NCBI RefSeq assembly: GCF_027944115.1
Contig: NZ_JAPJZI010000001.1
Location: forward strand, 3,286,001 to 3,350,000
From: Hoeflea prorocentri
Lineage (GTDB): Bacteria; Pseudomonadota; Alphaproteobacteria; Rhizobiales; Rhizobiaceae
Direction: 5' to 3'
Length of the DNA stretch: 64,000 nucleotides
The notes under the pieces are model-generated. The model searched no databases. It saw only the letters and a list, made by a program, of their open reading frames with translations, and was not told the DNA's origin. Numbering within the stretch: position 1 is the stretch's first letter; each line of letters begins with the position of its first letter. Shown one piece after another: positions 44,576 to 52,241 of this stretch. The position numbers and the translations under genes are program-made.

Positions 44576-45703
44576 TCAGTTGACGCCGTAGGTCGACAGA
44601 TCGAGTTTGTCGATGATTTCGGACTTCATCAGCGCCGCCAGCGCAGCCTTGTCCTCAAGCGGCACATCGGCAAGAAGGCCCGTCCACTTGTCCAAGGTGC
44701 CCTGGAAGCGATTAAGAAGATCTTCGGCGTCCGCGACGCCGAATTTTTCCTGCACAATCGGAACAGCTTTACCGGGTTGTGCAGCTTTGAAAGCCGCCAG
44801 TGAACCGGACAGATCGCCTGCCGGCTTGTGGAAGGTTACACCCTTGGCCTTCAGCTTTTCTTCGGCTTCAACTTCTTCCAGAAGAGTCCCGTCAACAATC
44901 AAGGCAGCCATGGCGTCGGCTTCGGCGTAAAGCAGCGCCTTGCGTTGCTCAACGCTCAGCTTCTTCCACGTATCCGGGTTGTATCCATGACCAAGCCCGG
45001 CCCAAAAGAGCGTGATTGGCATGTCCGTTATGTGTGGAGCAACCTCATAGAGTTTACGTACATAAGCATCGGCCGCGGTCGTGGTGGTGCAGGTCAAGGC
45101 CCCTTTATCCAGAGCGCCATACTGCTCGTTTGTGTTGAAGGACACAGTCACCGCGCCAACGCCGTTCGCCCATTCCGCGGGCGCCCGGCCCGGAAGCCGC
45201 AACTTTGCGCCCTCAATCTGCGACAGATCGGTAATCGGCGTGTTGCAGATGAGCTTGTAGTGGTTTGTGGTGTAGGAAGAGCCAAAGACGACACCCTTGG
45301 CTTTCCACTCAGCCTGCTGCGCCGGGTCCGTCATGTTGAATTCGGCCGCAGTCGCGATGATGGCGCGCGGGTCCTCGAAGGTCATCCCCAATTCTTCCGC
45401 AGCATTCGCAATCGGCAAATCGGAGGGTGTGTACTGGGCAAAATGTCCTGACACATCCACAAGCCCGTCGGCGATTTCAGACAGATTGCCAAGCGCTGTC
45501 ACGCGGGGAGAACCCAACTCGACCCGCACCTTCAATGATTGATCATATTCCGGGACACGCTCGGCCCAGTAGTTGTAGAGATAGCGTGAATACTGATGCT
45601 GCGGCGGGAGCCAGGTGGCAGCCACAACCTCGGTTTCCGCCAGGGCAGGCCCGGAAAAGGACGCCACCATGAGCAGCGCAGCCAAGGACTTGATCGGTCG
45701 CAT
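44576..45703 (-). CDS. TRAP transporter substrate-binding protein (DctP family)
   Basis: 375-residue periplasmic receptor. Signal peptide about 1-22 (SLAALLMVASFSGPALA), WLPPQHQYSRYLYNYWAERV near the N-terminus, and AKLRLPGRAPAEWANGVGAVTVSF containing the arginine that binds the ligand carboxylate in DctP proteins. It lies 12 nt downstream of the TetR gene in the same transcription unit. The ligand is probably a carboxylate that the operon's amidohydrolase then processes. Confidence 0.85.
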   Translation of the reverse strand: MRPIKSLAALLMVASFSGPALAETEVVAATWLPPQHQYSRYLYNYWAERVPEYDQSLKVRVELGSPRVTALGNLSEIADGLVDVSGHFAQYTPSDLPIANAAEELGMTFEDPRAIIATAAEFNMTDPAQQAEWKAKGVVFGSSYTTNHYKLICNTPITDLSQIEGAKLRLPGRAPAEWANGVGAVTVSFNTNEQYGALDKGALTCTTTTAADAYVRKLYEVAPHITDMPITLFWAGLGHGYNPDTWKKLSVEQRKALLYAEADAMAALIVDGTLLEEVEAEEKLKAKGVTFHKPAGDLSGSLAAFKAAQPGKAVPIVQEKFGVADAEDLLNRFQGTLDKWTGLLADVPLEDKAALAALMKSEIIDKLDLSTYGVN

Positions 45704-45715
45704 AATAGAATTCCC

Positions 45716-46375
45716 CTATTTTTTTGGTGTTGTGATGTTGTCTTTCGAACGGACAACGGCATCGGTCAAAATCATGGCCTTGAAGGCTTCACAGAAAGGC
45801 TCAGGCAAGTTTGGCGATCCGCTGTAACTTGATGAAAACGCATGACCGCGAAGCAAGTTCGACGCCATGACCCAGTGTTGATCGGCTTCGCTTTTCGACA
45901 TCGTTGGGAGATCAAACGTCTCCACCCAGAAACGGGCCAGAGACGCCCACCATTTTTCGAGCGAATCTCGAACCAGTTCGGTTAGCCCGGCATCCACGCG
46001 GATGCCTATGGCAATCTCCATCGATCCGACGAACATCTCGCTGCAAAAGACGCCACGGACACCGGAGACGAATTCGTCAATCGAAATCCGGTTTTCGCGC
46101 AATTCGTGACCGAGACGGTGCAGGTCATTTGCCGCTCCATCCAGAAGGTCGGCGAAGGCGGCCGCGATCAGATGGTTCTTGGTCGGAAAGTGATGAAACA
46201 GCGCACCGCGGGAAACGCCGGCTTTTTCAATAATCGGTTTGACAGAAAGGTTGGCCAGCCCCTCGGACACCAGTTGCCGGGTGGCCGCGGCCTTCAGCTC
46301 CGCAACAGTCAGATCTTTGTTGCGCCGACGCGTGCGGGGCGCCGCTCCCTCAGAGATGTCATCGTCTCCTAACAT
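45716..46375 (-). CDS. TetR-family repressor
   Basis: 219-residue regulator. The helix-turn-helix is LSVKPIIEKAGVSRGALFHHFPTKNHLIAAAFADL (about 44-78), with an N-terminal basic arm PRTRRRNKD. Start chosen at ATG 46375: the longer frame begins at TTG 46411 and reads straight through an 18-bp operator in the promoter. No ribosome site precedes 46375 and the predicted transcription start is at or next to it, so the message may be leaderless. It probably represses itself and the TRAP operon. Confidence 0.82.
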   Translation of the reverse strand: MLGDDDISEGAAPRTRRRNKDLTVAELKAAATRQLVSEGLANLSVKPIIEKAGVSRGALFHHFPTKNHLIAAAFADLLDGAANDLHRLGHELRENRISIDEFVSGVRGVFCSEMFVGSMEIAIGIRVDAGLTELVRDSLEKWWASLARFWVETFDLPTMSKSEADQHWVMASNLLRGHAFSSSYSGSPNLPEPFCEAFKAMILTDAVVRSKDNITTPKK

Positions 46376-46381
46376 TCCATT

Positions 46382-46411
46382 AAGATACCAACCGGTTGGT
46401 ATGTATGTCAA
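46382..46411 (-). promoter_or_regulatory. Promoter of the tetR-TRAP operon
   Basis: On the minus strand TTGACA (46411-46406), 18-nt spacer, TATCTT (46387-46382). The spacer is filled by the palindromic operator. Predicted start of transcription falls at about 46375. Confidence 0.65.
46385..46402. promoter_or_regulatory. TetR operator ATACCAACCGGTTGGTAT
   Basis: Perfect 18-bp palindrome lying between -35 and -10 of the tetR promoter. Length and symmetry match TetR-family operators; autorepression is the simplest reading. Confidence 0.85.
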
Positions 46412-46587
46412 CAGCCATTCATCAGCCAGGCAGCTCCGCGGCGCAAAGACTCAGGTAACTGGAAAAGAAAAAGCCTTGATTATTGACTTGCGCAATCGGC
46501 GCGCTTGTCATCCGCGCGAATGCGCACCGAAGCGGTTTCAGCGCCATAACAAATCATGACCGGAACGAAGAAAACCTTGAGAAGACG

Positions 46588-46603
46588 GGCCTGTCAGCAG
46601 GCC
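46588..46603. terminator. Short hairpin between tetR promoter and kinase gene
   Basis: GGCCTG and CAGGCC with a 4-nt loop, without T-tract on either strand. Otherwise 46412-46658 holds nothing recognisable. Confidence 0.25.
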
Positions 46604-46658
46604 GTAAAACAACTGAAAACATCCGGATCAACGGCACGGATTGGGTGTCTTTAGGCGG

Positions 46659-47552
46659 CTAGTCCCACCTGAAATCATTTGCTTCATAGTGCTGGACGAA
46701 TTCAATCGTGGACTTGGCAAACCTTTCCGACGCGGCCGTTACCTCAGGTGAAAGAGCCACGTGGTCCGAGAGAAAAACGAGATTGTTTATCTCCTTTTGG
46801 ACGATGTTTTTTCTCAGTTCAGAGGACGAATACTTCACGTTGAAGCTTTGTCTGTAGCCTTCAACGAAACTGCCGAACAACTCAAGTTGGTTGCTCAATT
46901 CCTCGGACCGCAATGCCCAGATGAAGTTGGCGACATCGTAAGACATGTCTCCTATATGAGAAAATTCGAAGTCGAATAGAACCGCCTCGCCTTCATATTT
47001 AAGTGCGTTTCCGAGCCATGCGTCGCCGTGGCAGAGACCGAGACGTTTCGTCTGAGTTGGGCGAATAGCTTCAGCGAGGTCACCTAACTCCTTCAAGATG
47101 TCATGGAACCGGGACGGCGCAGGAGACGTCGATATGTCCGCGAATTGATGGCCGCCATATTTCGCGCGTCCCAACGGCAAAGCATGGATCATCCCGAGAG
47201 CTTGACCAAAGGCTTTTGTGTCGGAGGCGGTGCGGATCATCTCCCGACCATGGATCGTTTCGCTGAAAAGAAGATGGTATTGAGTACCCCCTACTACGAA
47301 CGGTCCGCAGACAGGTTGATTTTTGTGCCTGTAGAGGCGGCAGGATGGCGCTTCTGCCTGCGCCAGGCGATCCAGAAACTCCGCCTCTTTCTCCATGTCC
47401 TGCCTGGAGTGCAGATTTGTCGGAGAAAATCTGGCAAACACGTCAATCTCATCGGTTTTCACCCTGAGGGCCTTGTTGACGCCGTTCACGATCACCGCGC
47501 TGCAATCATCATCGACAGCAAGCATTCGTGACAATGTTGTTTTGAAATCCAT
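46659..47552 (-). CDS. Phosphotransferase of the aminoglycoside/choline kinase (APH) family
   Basis: 297-residue small-molecule kinase. The catalytic loop LCHGDAWLGNAL (about 173-184) carries the Brenner HxDxxxxN residues, followed by the DFEFSHIGDMSYDVANF metal-binding segment. The N-lobe is short with KALRVKTDEIDVFARFSP as the beta-strand Lys region. It resembles choline/ethanolamine kinases more than resistance enzymes. No operon partner: TetR promoter on one side and decayed sequence on the other. Base composition looks more AT-rich than its neighbours, consistent with recent acquisition. Confidence 0.75.
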   Translation of the reverse strand: MDFKTTLSRMLAVDDDCSAVIVNGVNKALRVKTDEIDVFARFSPTNLHSRQDMEKEAEFLDRLAQAEAPSCRLYRHKNQPVCGPFVVGGTQYHLLFSETIHGREMIRTASDTKAFGQALGMIHALPLGRAKYGGHQFADISTSPAPSRFHDILKELGDLAEAIRPTQTKRLGLCHGDAWLGNALKYEGEAVLFDFEFSHIGDMSYDVANFIWALRSEELSNQLELFGSFVEGYRQSFNVKYSSSELRKNIVQKEINNLVFLSDHVALSPEVTAASERFAKSTIEFVQHYEANDFRWD

Positions 47553-47724
47553 GACTGAAAGCTACCACAAACGAATTTCTCTTTAGCGCTCAGCATTATC
47601 TGCCACATCGTTTCGCGCAGTCGTTCACGACCAGACTTTCAGGCCCACCTATTAACTTTAAGAAATAAGCCCGCCCTGCGCCCTGCAGTGCCGAGCGGGG
47701 TTCAGTGTCGGCGAATAAACGTCA

Positions 47725-48010
47725 GGCTTCGATCATGACGACGATTGTGTCCATCTGGATGCGATGGCCTCACGTCGTCGTGCGCATTCCCGCCGCGATC
47801 GAGGGAACCGTTGAAGAGCGGTTCAACCGCCTTGGCCTCAAACAGCGCATCGGCCTGCATGCTGGCAGCTGATCGGGGATCAGTGCCGCACTCAACAGCA
47901 CCGACATGCTTGGAAACTTCGTCGCCCTGAGCCTCCTGGAAGGCCGAACTTGACGGCGCCGGCAATCAGATGGCTGCGCGACATCGTTCTGACCGCCTGC
48001 AACAGCCTGA
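47725..48010 (+). pseudogene. Remnant of a LysR-type regulator C-terminal domain
   Basis: Broken plus-strand frames with stops spell pieces typical of the LysR effector domain: [19 protein letters not shown] ending at a TGA near 47872, then in a shifted frame [19 protein letters not shown] (about 47889-47945), and in a third [17 protein letters not shown] (about 47950-48000), the usual C-terminal block. No start, no HTH. The order of the pieces matches the family, but each is short. Confidence 0.4.
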
Positions 48011-48106
48011 TCAGCGAGGTCGAGCAACGGCTCGCACAAACCGATATCATCATGCCACGCAAGGACGCGAGCCAGCCCGCCCGCGGCATATTCGCCATGG
48101 CGGATG

Positions 48107-48201
48107 AGATCGGTGGGCCCGCCGGCGTCGTGGGTTATCAGCGTTACACCGACAGTCCGGTGGACATTGAGCCATTCGGGATGACGGTTTTGCTTTTCAC
48201 A
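48107..48201 (-). pseudogene. Fragment of a 4a-hydroxytetrahydrobiopterin dehydratase gene
   Basis: 95 nt match the intact dehydratase gene at 50787-50881 in the same orientation with 7 mismatches and no gaps (about 93 percent). It encodes [15 protein letters not shown] and on to THDAGG, so the first catalytic His of NHHPEW is replaced by Arg. Flanking sequence on both sides is unrelated to the dehydratase. Confidence 0.75.
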
Positions 48202-48460
48202 TGGGAGTTTGCCACCTCCTGTTTTTGAAGGAACGGCACCACGGGAAGAGGTGAAGTGTTGGTCCTGCGATCCGGGTTGAAGAGGATATCAACCACCGTA
48301 TTTATTCTTAGCCTACCAAATTAGGTATATAAAACTGGGTATCCAACTACCGCCGTGGCCAAGATATCCCATGCTCGGGAACATCTGTCGACAGGGCCGG
48401 ACCGAAGGCTTGAGTTCGCTCTGCCTGTTGAGAGTTCCCTCACATTGGGGACTATGGCAA
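48202..48460. other. Intergenic region upstream of the autotransporter
   Basis: About 260 nt without a gene. It contains an AT-rich stretch (48295-48345) likely to hold the autotransporter promoter; no consensus pair was found. Confidence 0.35.
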
Positions 48461-50632
48461 ATGATCACGTCGCGGATTTTGACAACAACGATTTTCGGCT
48501 CGGCACTGTTTGCTGCTACAGGCAGCGCATATGCCCAAGTGCCCTGTGTGGCTGGCGTCAATCCGGGCGCATGCACCGTAGCGCCTGGCGTGACCATACC
48601 GTCAGAATTGGCCACATTTGTTGATGACGCTTCGATCACCAACGCAGGTACAGTCGGCGACGTAATTACACACGGCCATAACAGTCCTATCTCCAATTCC
48701 GGCACAATTGGCAGTATTGGCACGTTTCGAGGAGATGTTGAGACGCGCGGGGACAACAGCCCAGTTTTCAATTCCGGCACAATCAATGGCGATGTCATCA
48801 ATGATGGTGACCACAGCGCCGTTACAAATTTCGGCATAATCAATGGCTTTATCAAACTTGATGGACGCGAAGCCGGCGTCACCAATTCCGGCACGATCAA
48901 TAGCTCAATCTTTACCTCTGGCGAATTGGGTACGGTCACCAACTTCGGAATAATCAATGACCGCATTCGAACCTCGGGCCCCAATTCCGGCGTTACCAAC
49001 TTCGGTATGGTTGATGGCCTTATCCTGACCTTCGAACGTGATTCCGGCGTCATTAACTTCGGTATGGTTGATGGCAATGTCGATACCCGTGGCCGTAACT
49101 CCGATGTCACGAACTCCGGCACAATCAATGGCAATATCCAGACCTCGGGTCGCGGTTCCGGCGTCACCAACTCCGGCACAATCAATGGCCGTATCCAGAC
49201 CTTCGGCCGCGGCTCGGACATCGCCAACTCGGGCACGGTCAATGGCCCAATTTTTACCGAAAGCGATTTGAGCACAGTCACCAACTCCGGCACGATCAAT
49301 GGCAACGTTGAGACCGCTGGCCAAAGAGGCAGTATCGCCAATTCCGGCAGGATCAATGGCTTCGTCGAGACTGGTGGCCAAGGAGGCAGTATCACCAATT
49401 CGGGCTTCATTGAGGGTGGGGTTTTCTCTATCGGCGACAATGGCGTCATCAACCTGTTGGCCGGCTCGGTGGTCCTTGGGGGTATTGAACTCTCCGGGTT
49501 CGGCAACCGCACCCTGAATGTCGGCAATGGCCTCAATCTCGACAGCATCGTGACAGGCAATCCAACCGTGAACGCCAATGGCGCGCCTCTCGTCGTCAAT
49601 GGCGACCAAGTCATCGTCATCGACCCCACCGGGCTCGCCACCGCGCATCTGTGGCTGGATACGATCTCCGGCGCCATCCTCAATACCGTCGACGACCCGT
49701 TCGCAGGTGGCGGCAACAGCACCGGAAGCACCAGCTTCGCCTTCGCCAAAGATGGCGCGGGCAGCAGCAAGGCGGCAGTCGATGGCGGCGCACGCGCATG
49801 GGGCAGTGTTTTCGGCGGCAGACGAAATCAGGATGGCTCAGGGCCGACAGTCGATGCCGATCTGAACTATGGCGGCGTGATCGTCGGAGCGGACACCGGT
49901 CTTGCGGGCAACACACGCTTCGGAGCATTCCTTGGCGGTGCGCTGACAGACTTCGATATCCGGTTTGATACCCAGGATGTTGACGCCGGCTCGGTCTTTG
50001 GCGGCCTGTATGTCCGGCACGGCTGGGACGAAAGCTGGATCAAGCTGATCGTCGCCGGCGGCTGGGCCGATCATGATGTCAGGCGCGTTGTGGCCAACAA
50101 TACAGCGGCCGGCGGCCTGGAGACCGCAACGGCCTCCTATGATGGTTACTTCATCATTCCTTCCGTCACGCTTGGCACCCAGGTCCATGGCGTGGTGCCC
50201 GACCACGTGCTGGTGCCCAGCGTGCGCGTGAACTATGCCGGAATGTTCCTGGACGGCTATACGGAAAGTGGCGTGACTTCGCCGCTGACCATCTCGGACC
50301 GGGATGTTCACCTGCTGGGCACCCGTGCGCAGATCGCCCTGCCCTATGTGCGCCACACACCGGACGGTGCGCGCATCCGCTTTGTGACCCGCATTGGCGT
50401 GGATGGCAGCTTCAACCTCGGCGGCGACGGCGTCACCGGCTCCGTCAGCGGGTTGCCGCTCAGCTTCGACGCAAACTTCCGGGACAATATCGTCTCCGGA
50501 TTCGGCGGCCTCGGCATTACCCGCACCTCCGGCGATGGTGTCTTCAGCTTCACGGCCAATGCGGAAGGCCACTACGGATCGGGCGGCTCCACCGAACTTT
50601 TCGGCAACCTGAAGGCAACCATGCGCTTTTGA
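48461..50632 (+). CDS. Autotransporter with 19-residue repeat passenger
   Basis: 723-residue type V secretion protein. Signal peptide about 1-25 (LFAATGSAYA), a Cys pair in VPCVAGVNPGACT, then about 14 tandem repeats (residues 59-329) of the pattern V-T-N-S-G-T-I-N-G-x-I-x-T-x-G, which should form a beta helix. A linker with FAFAKDGAGSS precedes a C-terminal beta-barrel (about 444-723) that starts with RAWGSVFGGRR and ends in the outer-membrane signature KATMRF with terminal Phe. ATG 48461 is taken as start because it opens the signal peptide. Surface exposure and adhesion are family expectations only. Confidence 0.82.
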   Translation: MITSRILTTTIFGSALFAATGSAYAQVPCVAGVNPGACTVAPGVTIPSELATFVDDASITNAGTVGDVITHGHNSPISNSGTIGSIGTFRGDVETRGDNSPVFNSGTINGDVINDGDHSAVTNFGIINGFIKLDGREAGVTNSGTINSSIFTSGELGTVTNFGIINDRIRTSGPNSGVTNFGMVDGLILTFERDSGVINFGMVDGNVDTRGRNSDVTNSGTINGNIQTSGRGSGVTNSGTINGRIQTFGRGSDIANSGTVNGPIFTESDLSTVTNSGTINGNVETAGQRGSIANSGRINGFVETGGQGGSITNSGFIEGGVFSIGDNGVINLLAGSVVLGGIELSGFGNRTLNVGNGLNLDSIVTGNPTVNANGAPLVVNGDQVIVIDPTGLATAHLWLDTISGAILNTVDDPFAGGGNSTGSTSFAFAKDGAGSSKAAVDGGARAWGSVFGGRRNQDGSGPTVDADLNYGGVIVGADTGLAGNTRFGAFLGGALTDFDIRFDTQDVDAGSVFGGLYVRHGWDESWIKLIVAGGWADHDVRRVVANNTAAGGLETATASYDGYFIIPSVTLGTQVHGVVPDHVLVPSVRVNYAGMFLDGYTESGVTSPLTISDRDVHLLGTRAQIALPYVRHTPDGARIRFVTRIGVDGSFNLGGDGVTGSVSGLPLSFDANFRDNIVSGFGGLGITRTSGDGVFSFTANAEGHYGSGGSTELFGNLKATMRF
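48635..49447 (+). repeat. Tandem coding repeats, about 14 units of 57 nt
   Basis: Twelve units are exactly 19 codons, the first is 18 and the second 25. The conserved part reads aattccggcacaatcaatgg with substitutions. Neighbouring units 9-10 are the most alike, suggesting recent local duplication. Confidence 0.85.
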
Positions 50633-50668
50633 GGGCAATCGGGACCAAACAATCCAAGGCGCCGCGTG

Positions 50669-51040
50669 TTAGTGGGAATCTGCTGTCCCGCACAGGCATG
50701 CTATTGGTTCGGCGAGATCATCTTGAAAACTTACATTGCTGAAGTGTTCAGCCAGTTCGTCCATCTTGTTGGCTATGCGTAAGTCCAGATCGGTGAGACC
50801 GCCGGCGTCGTGGGTTGTCAGCGTTACATCGACAGTCCGATAGACATTGAGCCATTCGGGATGATGGTTTTGCTTTTCACAATGCAGAGCCACCATTGTC
50901 ATCCAGCCCCAGGCATCCACAAAATTGCCGAACATGTAGACTTTCCTGATGGCATCCCGTTCGGGAACACCAACCCATCCCTTAACGCCAAGCCCGGGAA
51001 GTATCTCGTTGCGCCGCTCTTCACTCACAAGTTCAGCCAT
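50669..51040 (-). CDS. phhB: 4a-hydroxytetrahydrobiopterin dehydratase (pterin-4a-carbinolamine dehydratase)
   Basis: 123-residue enzyme. The motif CEKQNHHPEWLNVYRTVDVTLTTHDAGGLTDLD supplies the catalytic His59, His60 and His77 and the later Asp85, as in PhhB/DCoH. It is longer than the usual 95-110 residues at the N-terminus (MAELVSEERRNEILPGLG). The ATG follows AAGGAGCGATC. No phenylalanine hydroxylase is nearby, but FolE2 and a pteridine-reductase-like SDR lie 1.2-3 kb away. Confidence 0.85.
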   Translation of the reverse strand: MAELVSEERRNEILPGLGVKGWVGVPERDAIRKVYMFGNFVDAWGWMTMVALHCEKQNHHPEWLNVYRTVDVTLTTHDAGGLTDLDLRIANKMDELAEHFSNVSFQDDLAEPIACLCGTADSH

Positions 51041-51177
51041 GATCGCTCCTTAAAGGATTGCCTCGAATGGATAGCAGCTACAAATGTAGCGCGCTCCACA
51101 AAAAGTCCAAGCACGCGTTCCGCGGAATCAAAGCCAGCTGATTGCTCGGTTGAGCCGGGGCGTGTTTTCTTCAATCC

Positions 51178-51888
51178 TTAAACAGCGGACATCCAGAGCT
51201 CGTCTATTGTGGCAAGCACAGCGGGATCAAAAGATGCATCATGTTCCCAATACCGGCCATCCTCGACGAGGTATCCCGCTTCCTGCTCCAGGCCTAGAGC
51301 CCTACTGGCAAAATCCGGGTCGTATCCGGGTATCGGTATGTCAGTGGACAGCGCTTTGTGACTGACCCTTGGAAACAGCAACCGGCTTTCCTTCTTTTCC
51401 GACAGATTGACACAGGCACAGTGCTGTCTTGCCGCGAGCGTCATAAGCCTTGCCGATTTGGCTTCCAAAGATGAAAGGGTCACATCTTCGCGAAGCGGAT
51501 CGGGCTCGCCCTGCCCATAAAAATGTGTCTTTTGGCCTTCGTAGACCATGTCGCAACCCAAATAGGCCAGGACCCTTGGTTTCAATGCGCTCAAGGCCCA
51601 ATAGCCGGCGTTAAACGCCATTGTCGCCCCGGCATAGACAATTCCACCATACTGATTGTTCGCGGGAACATAGCTATCCGAGGTGATGACCGTTTGCCCG
51701 GGGCCGACCCGGTCAGGCCAGTTTTCCGAGGGGAAATCGTCCGGAAAGATATTGTAATCCCAATCATCGCGGACCCTCCATGCATTGTTCACGCTTACTA
51801 TTTTGCAGGCCTCAGGCTTTGGCCAGATTGCCGCCCGCATCGCGTCCGGAGCACTGCCTAGAATGAGAACAATCAAATCCGATTTCAT
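51178..51888 (-). CDS. Uncharacterised protein with GT42/MAF-type glycosyltransferase-like pattern
   Basis: About 236 residues, not recognised with certainty. Its layout follows GT42 sialyltransferases and DUF115/MAF proteins: an N-terminal strand with LILGSAPDA, IVSVNNAWR then NIFPDDF, a middle GIVYAGATMAFNAGYWAL helix followed by YLGCDMVY, and SLEAKSARLMTLAARQHCACVNLS near the C-terminus. No signal peptide. ATG 51888 is used; GTG 51897 is an alternative. Isolated gene between the dehydratase and FolE2. A sugar-transfer role is inference from this pattern only. Confidence 0.5.
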   Translation of the reverse strand: MKSDLIVLILGSAPDAMRAAIWPKPEACKIVSVNNAWRVRDDWDYNIFPDDFPSENWPDRVGPGQTVITSDSYVPANNQYGGIVYAGATMAFNAGYWALSALKPRVLAYLGCDMVYEGQKTHFYGQGEPDPLREDVTLSSLEAKSARLMTLAARQHCACVNLSEKKESRLLFPRVSHKALSTDIPIPGYDPDFASRALGLEQEAGYLVEDGRYWEHDASFDPAVLATIDELWMSAV

Positions 51889-51897
51889 GGTCGTCAC

Positions 51898-52241
51898 ACG
51901 AGCCCACTAACAACTCTATGAATTTTAGCGATTTTTGGCTTAGAAAATATCTTCACCGGCTTCCTTATGGTCAAGTATCTTCACCTGCAAGAGCAAATTG
52001 AGCCTTCCATGGTCCGCCCTATCACACAGCATTGGCAGATCATATGCCTTCGATCTGGACCAAGTGTTTTCAATCGGCTTCTGCGATCTTGTCACGACAA
52101 AAGCCAAAGCGGTGAATTTCGGCACTGACCTGCTGTGATATTCCGTCCACGTTCAAATTAACCCACATAATCAGTATCAAAGACTGATCTAACCTGCAGC
52201 TTGACCCGTATCCCCTTAGCTTACTCAGGGAGTCGCACGCT
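51898..52241. other. Intergenic region upstream of FolE2
   Basis: 344 nt. A minus-strand frame from GTG 52125 to 51940 could encode 61 residues after a weak AGG site, with no known motif. No Zur-like palindrome was seen upstream of folE2, although zinc control of folE2 is common elsewhere. A promoter for folE2 is expected here but not identified. Confidence 0.35.

Noticed and set aside
46659-47552. Aminoglycoside resistance gene
   Set aside because: The kinase fold is shared, but the sequence pattern is nearer to choline/ethanolamine-type phosphotransferases and there is no resistance context.
48635-49447. CRISPR-like regular DNA repeats
   Set aside because: Units are contiguous, in frame and encode the autotransporter repeat; there are no unique spacers or cas genes.
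51940-52125. Possible 61-residue minus-strand gene upstream of folE2
   Set aside because: GTG start with weak ribosome site and no recognisable feature; not enough to call a gene.
52126-52241. Zur box expected upstream of folE2
   Set aside because: No GTTATA-type palindrome could be found in the region.
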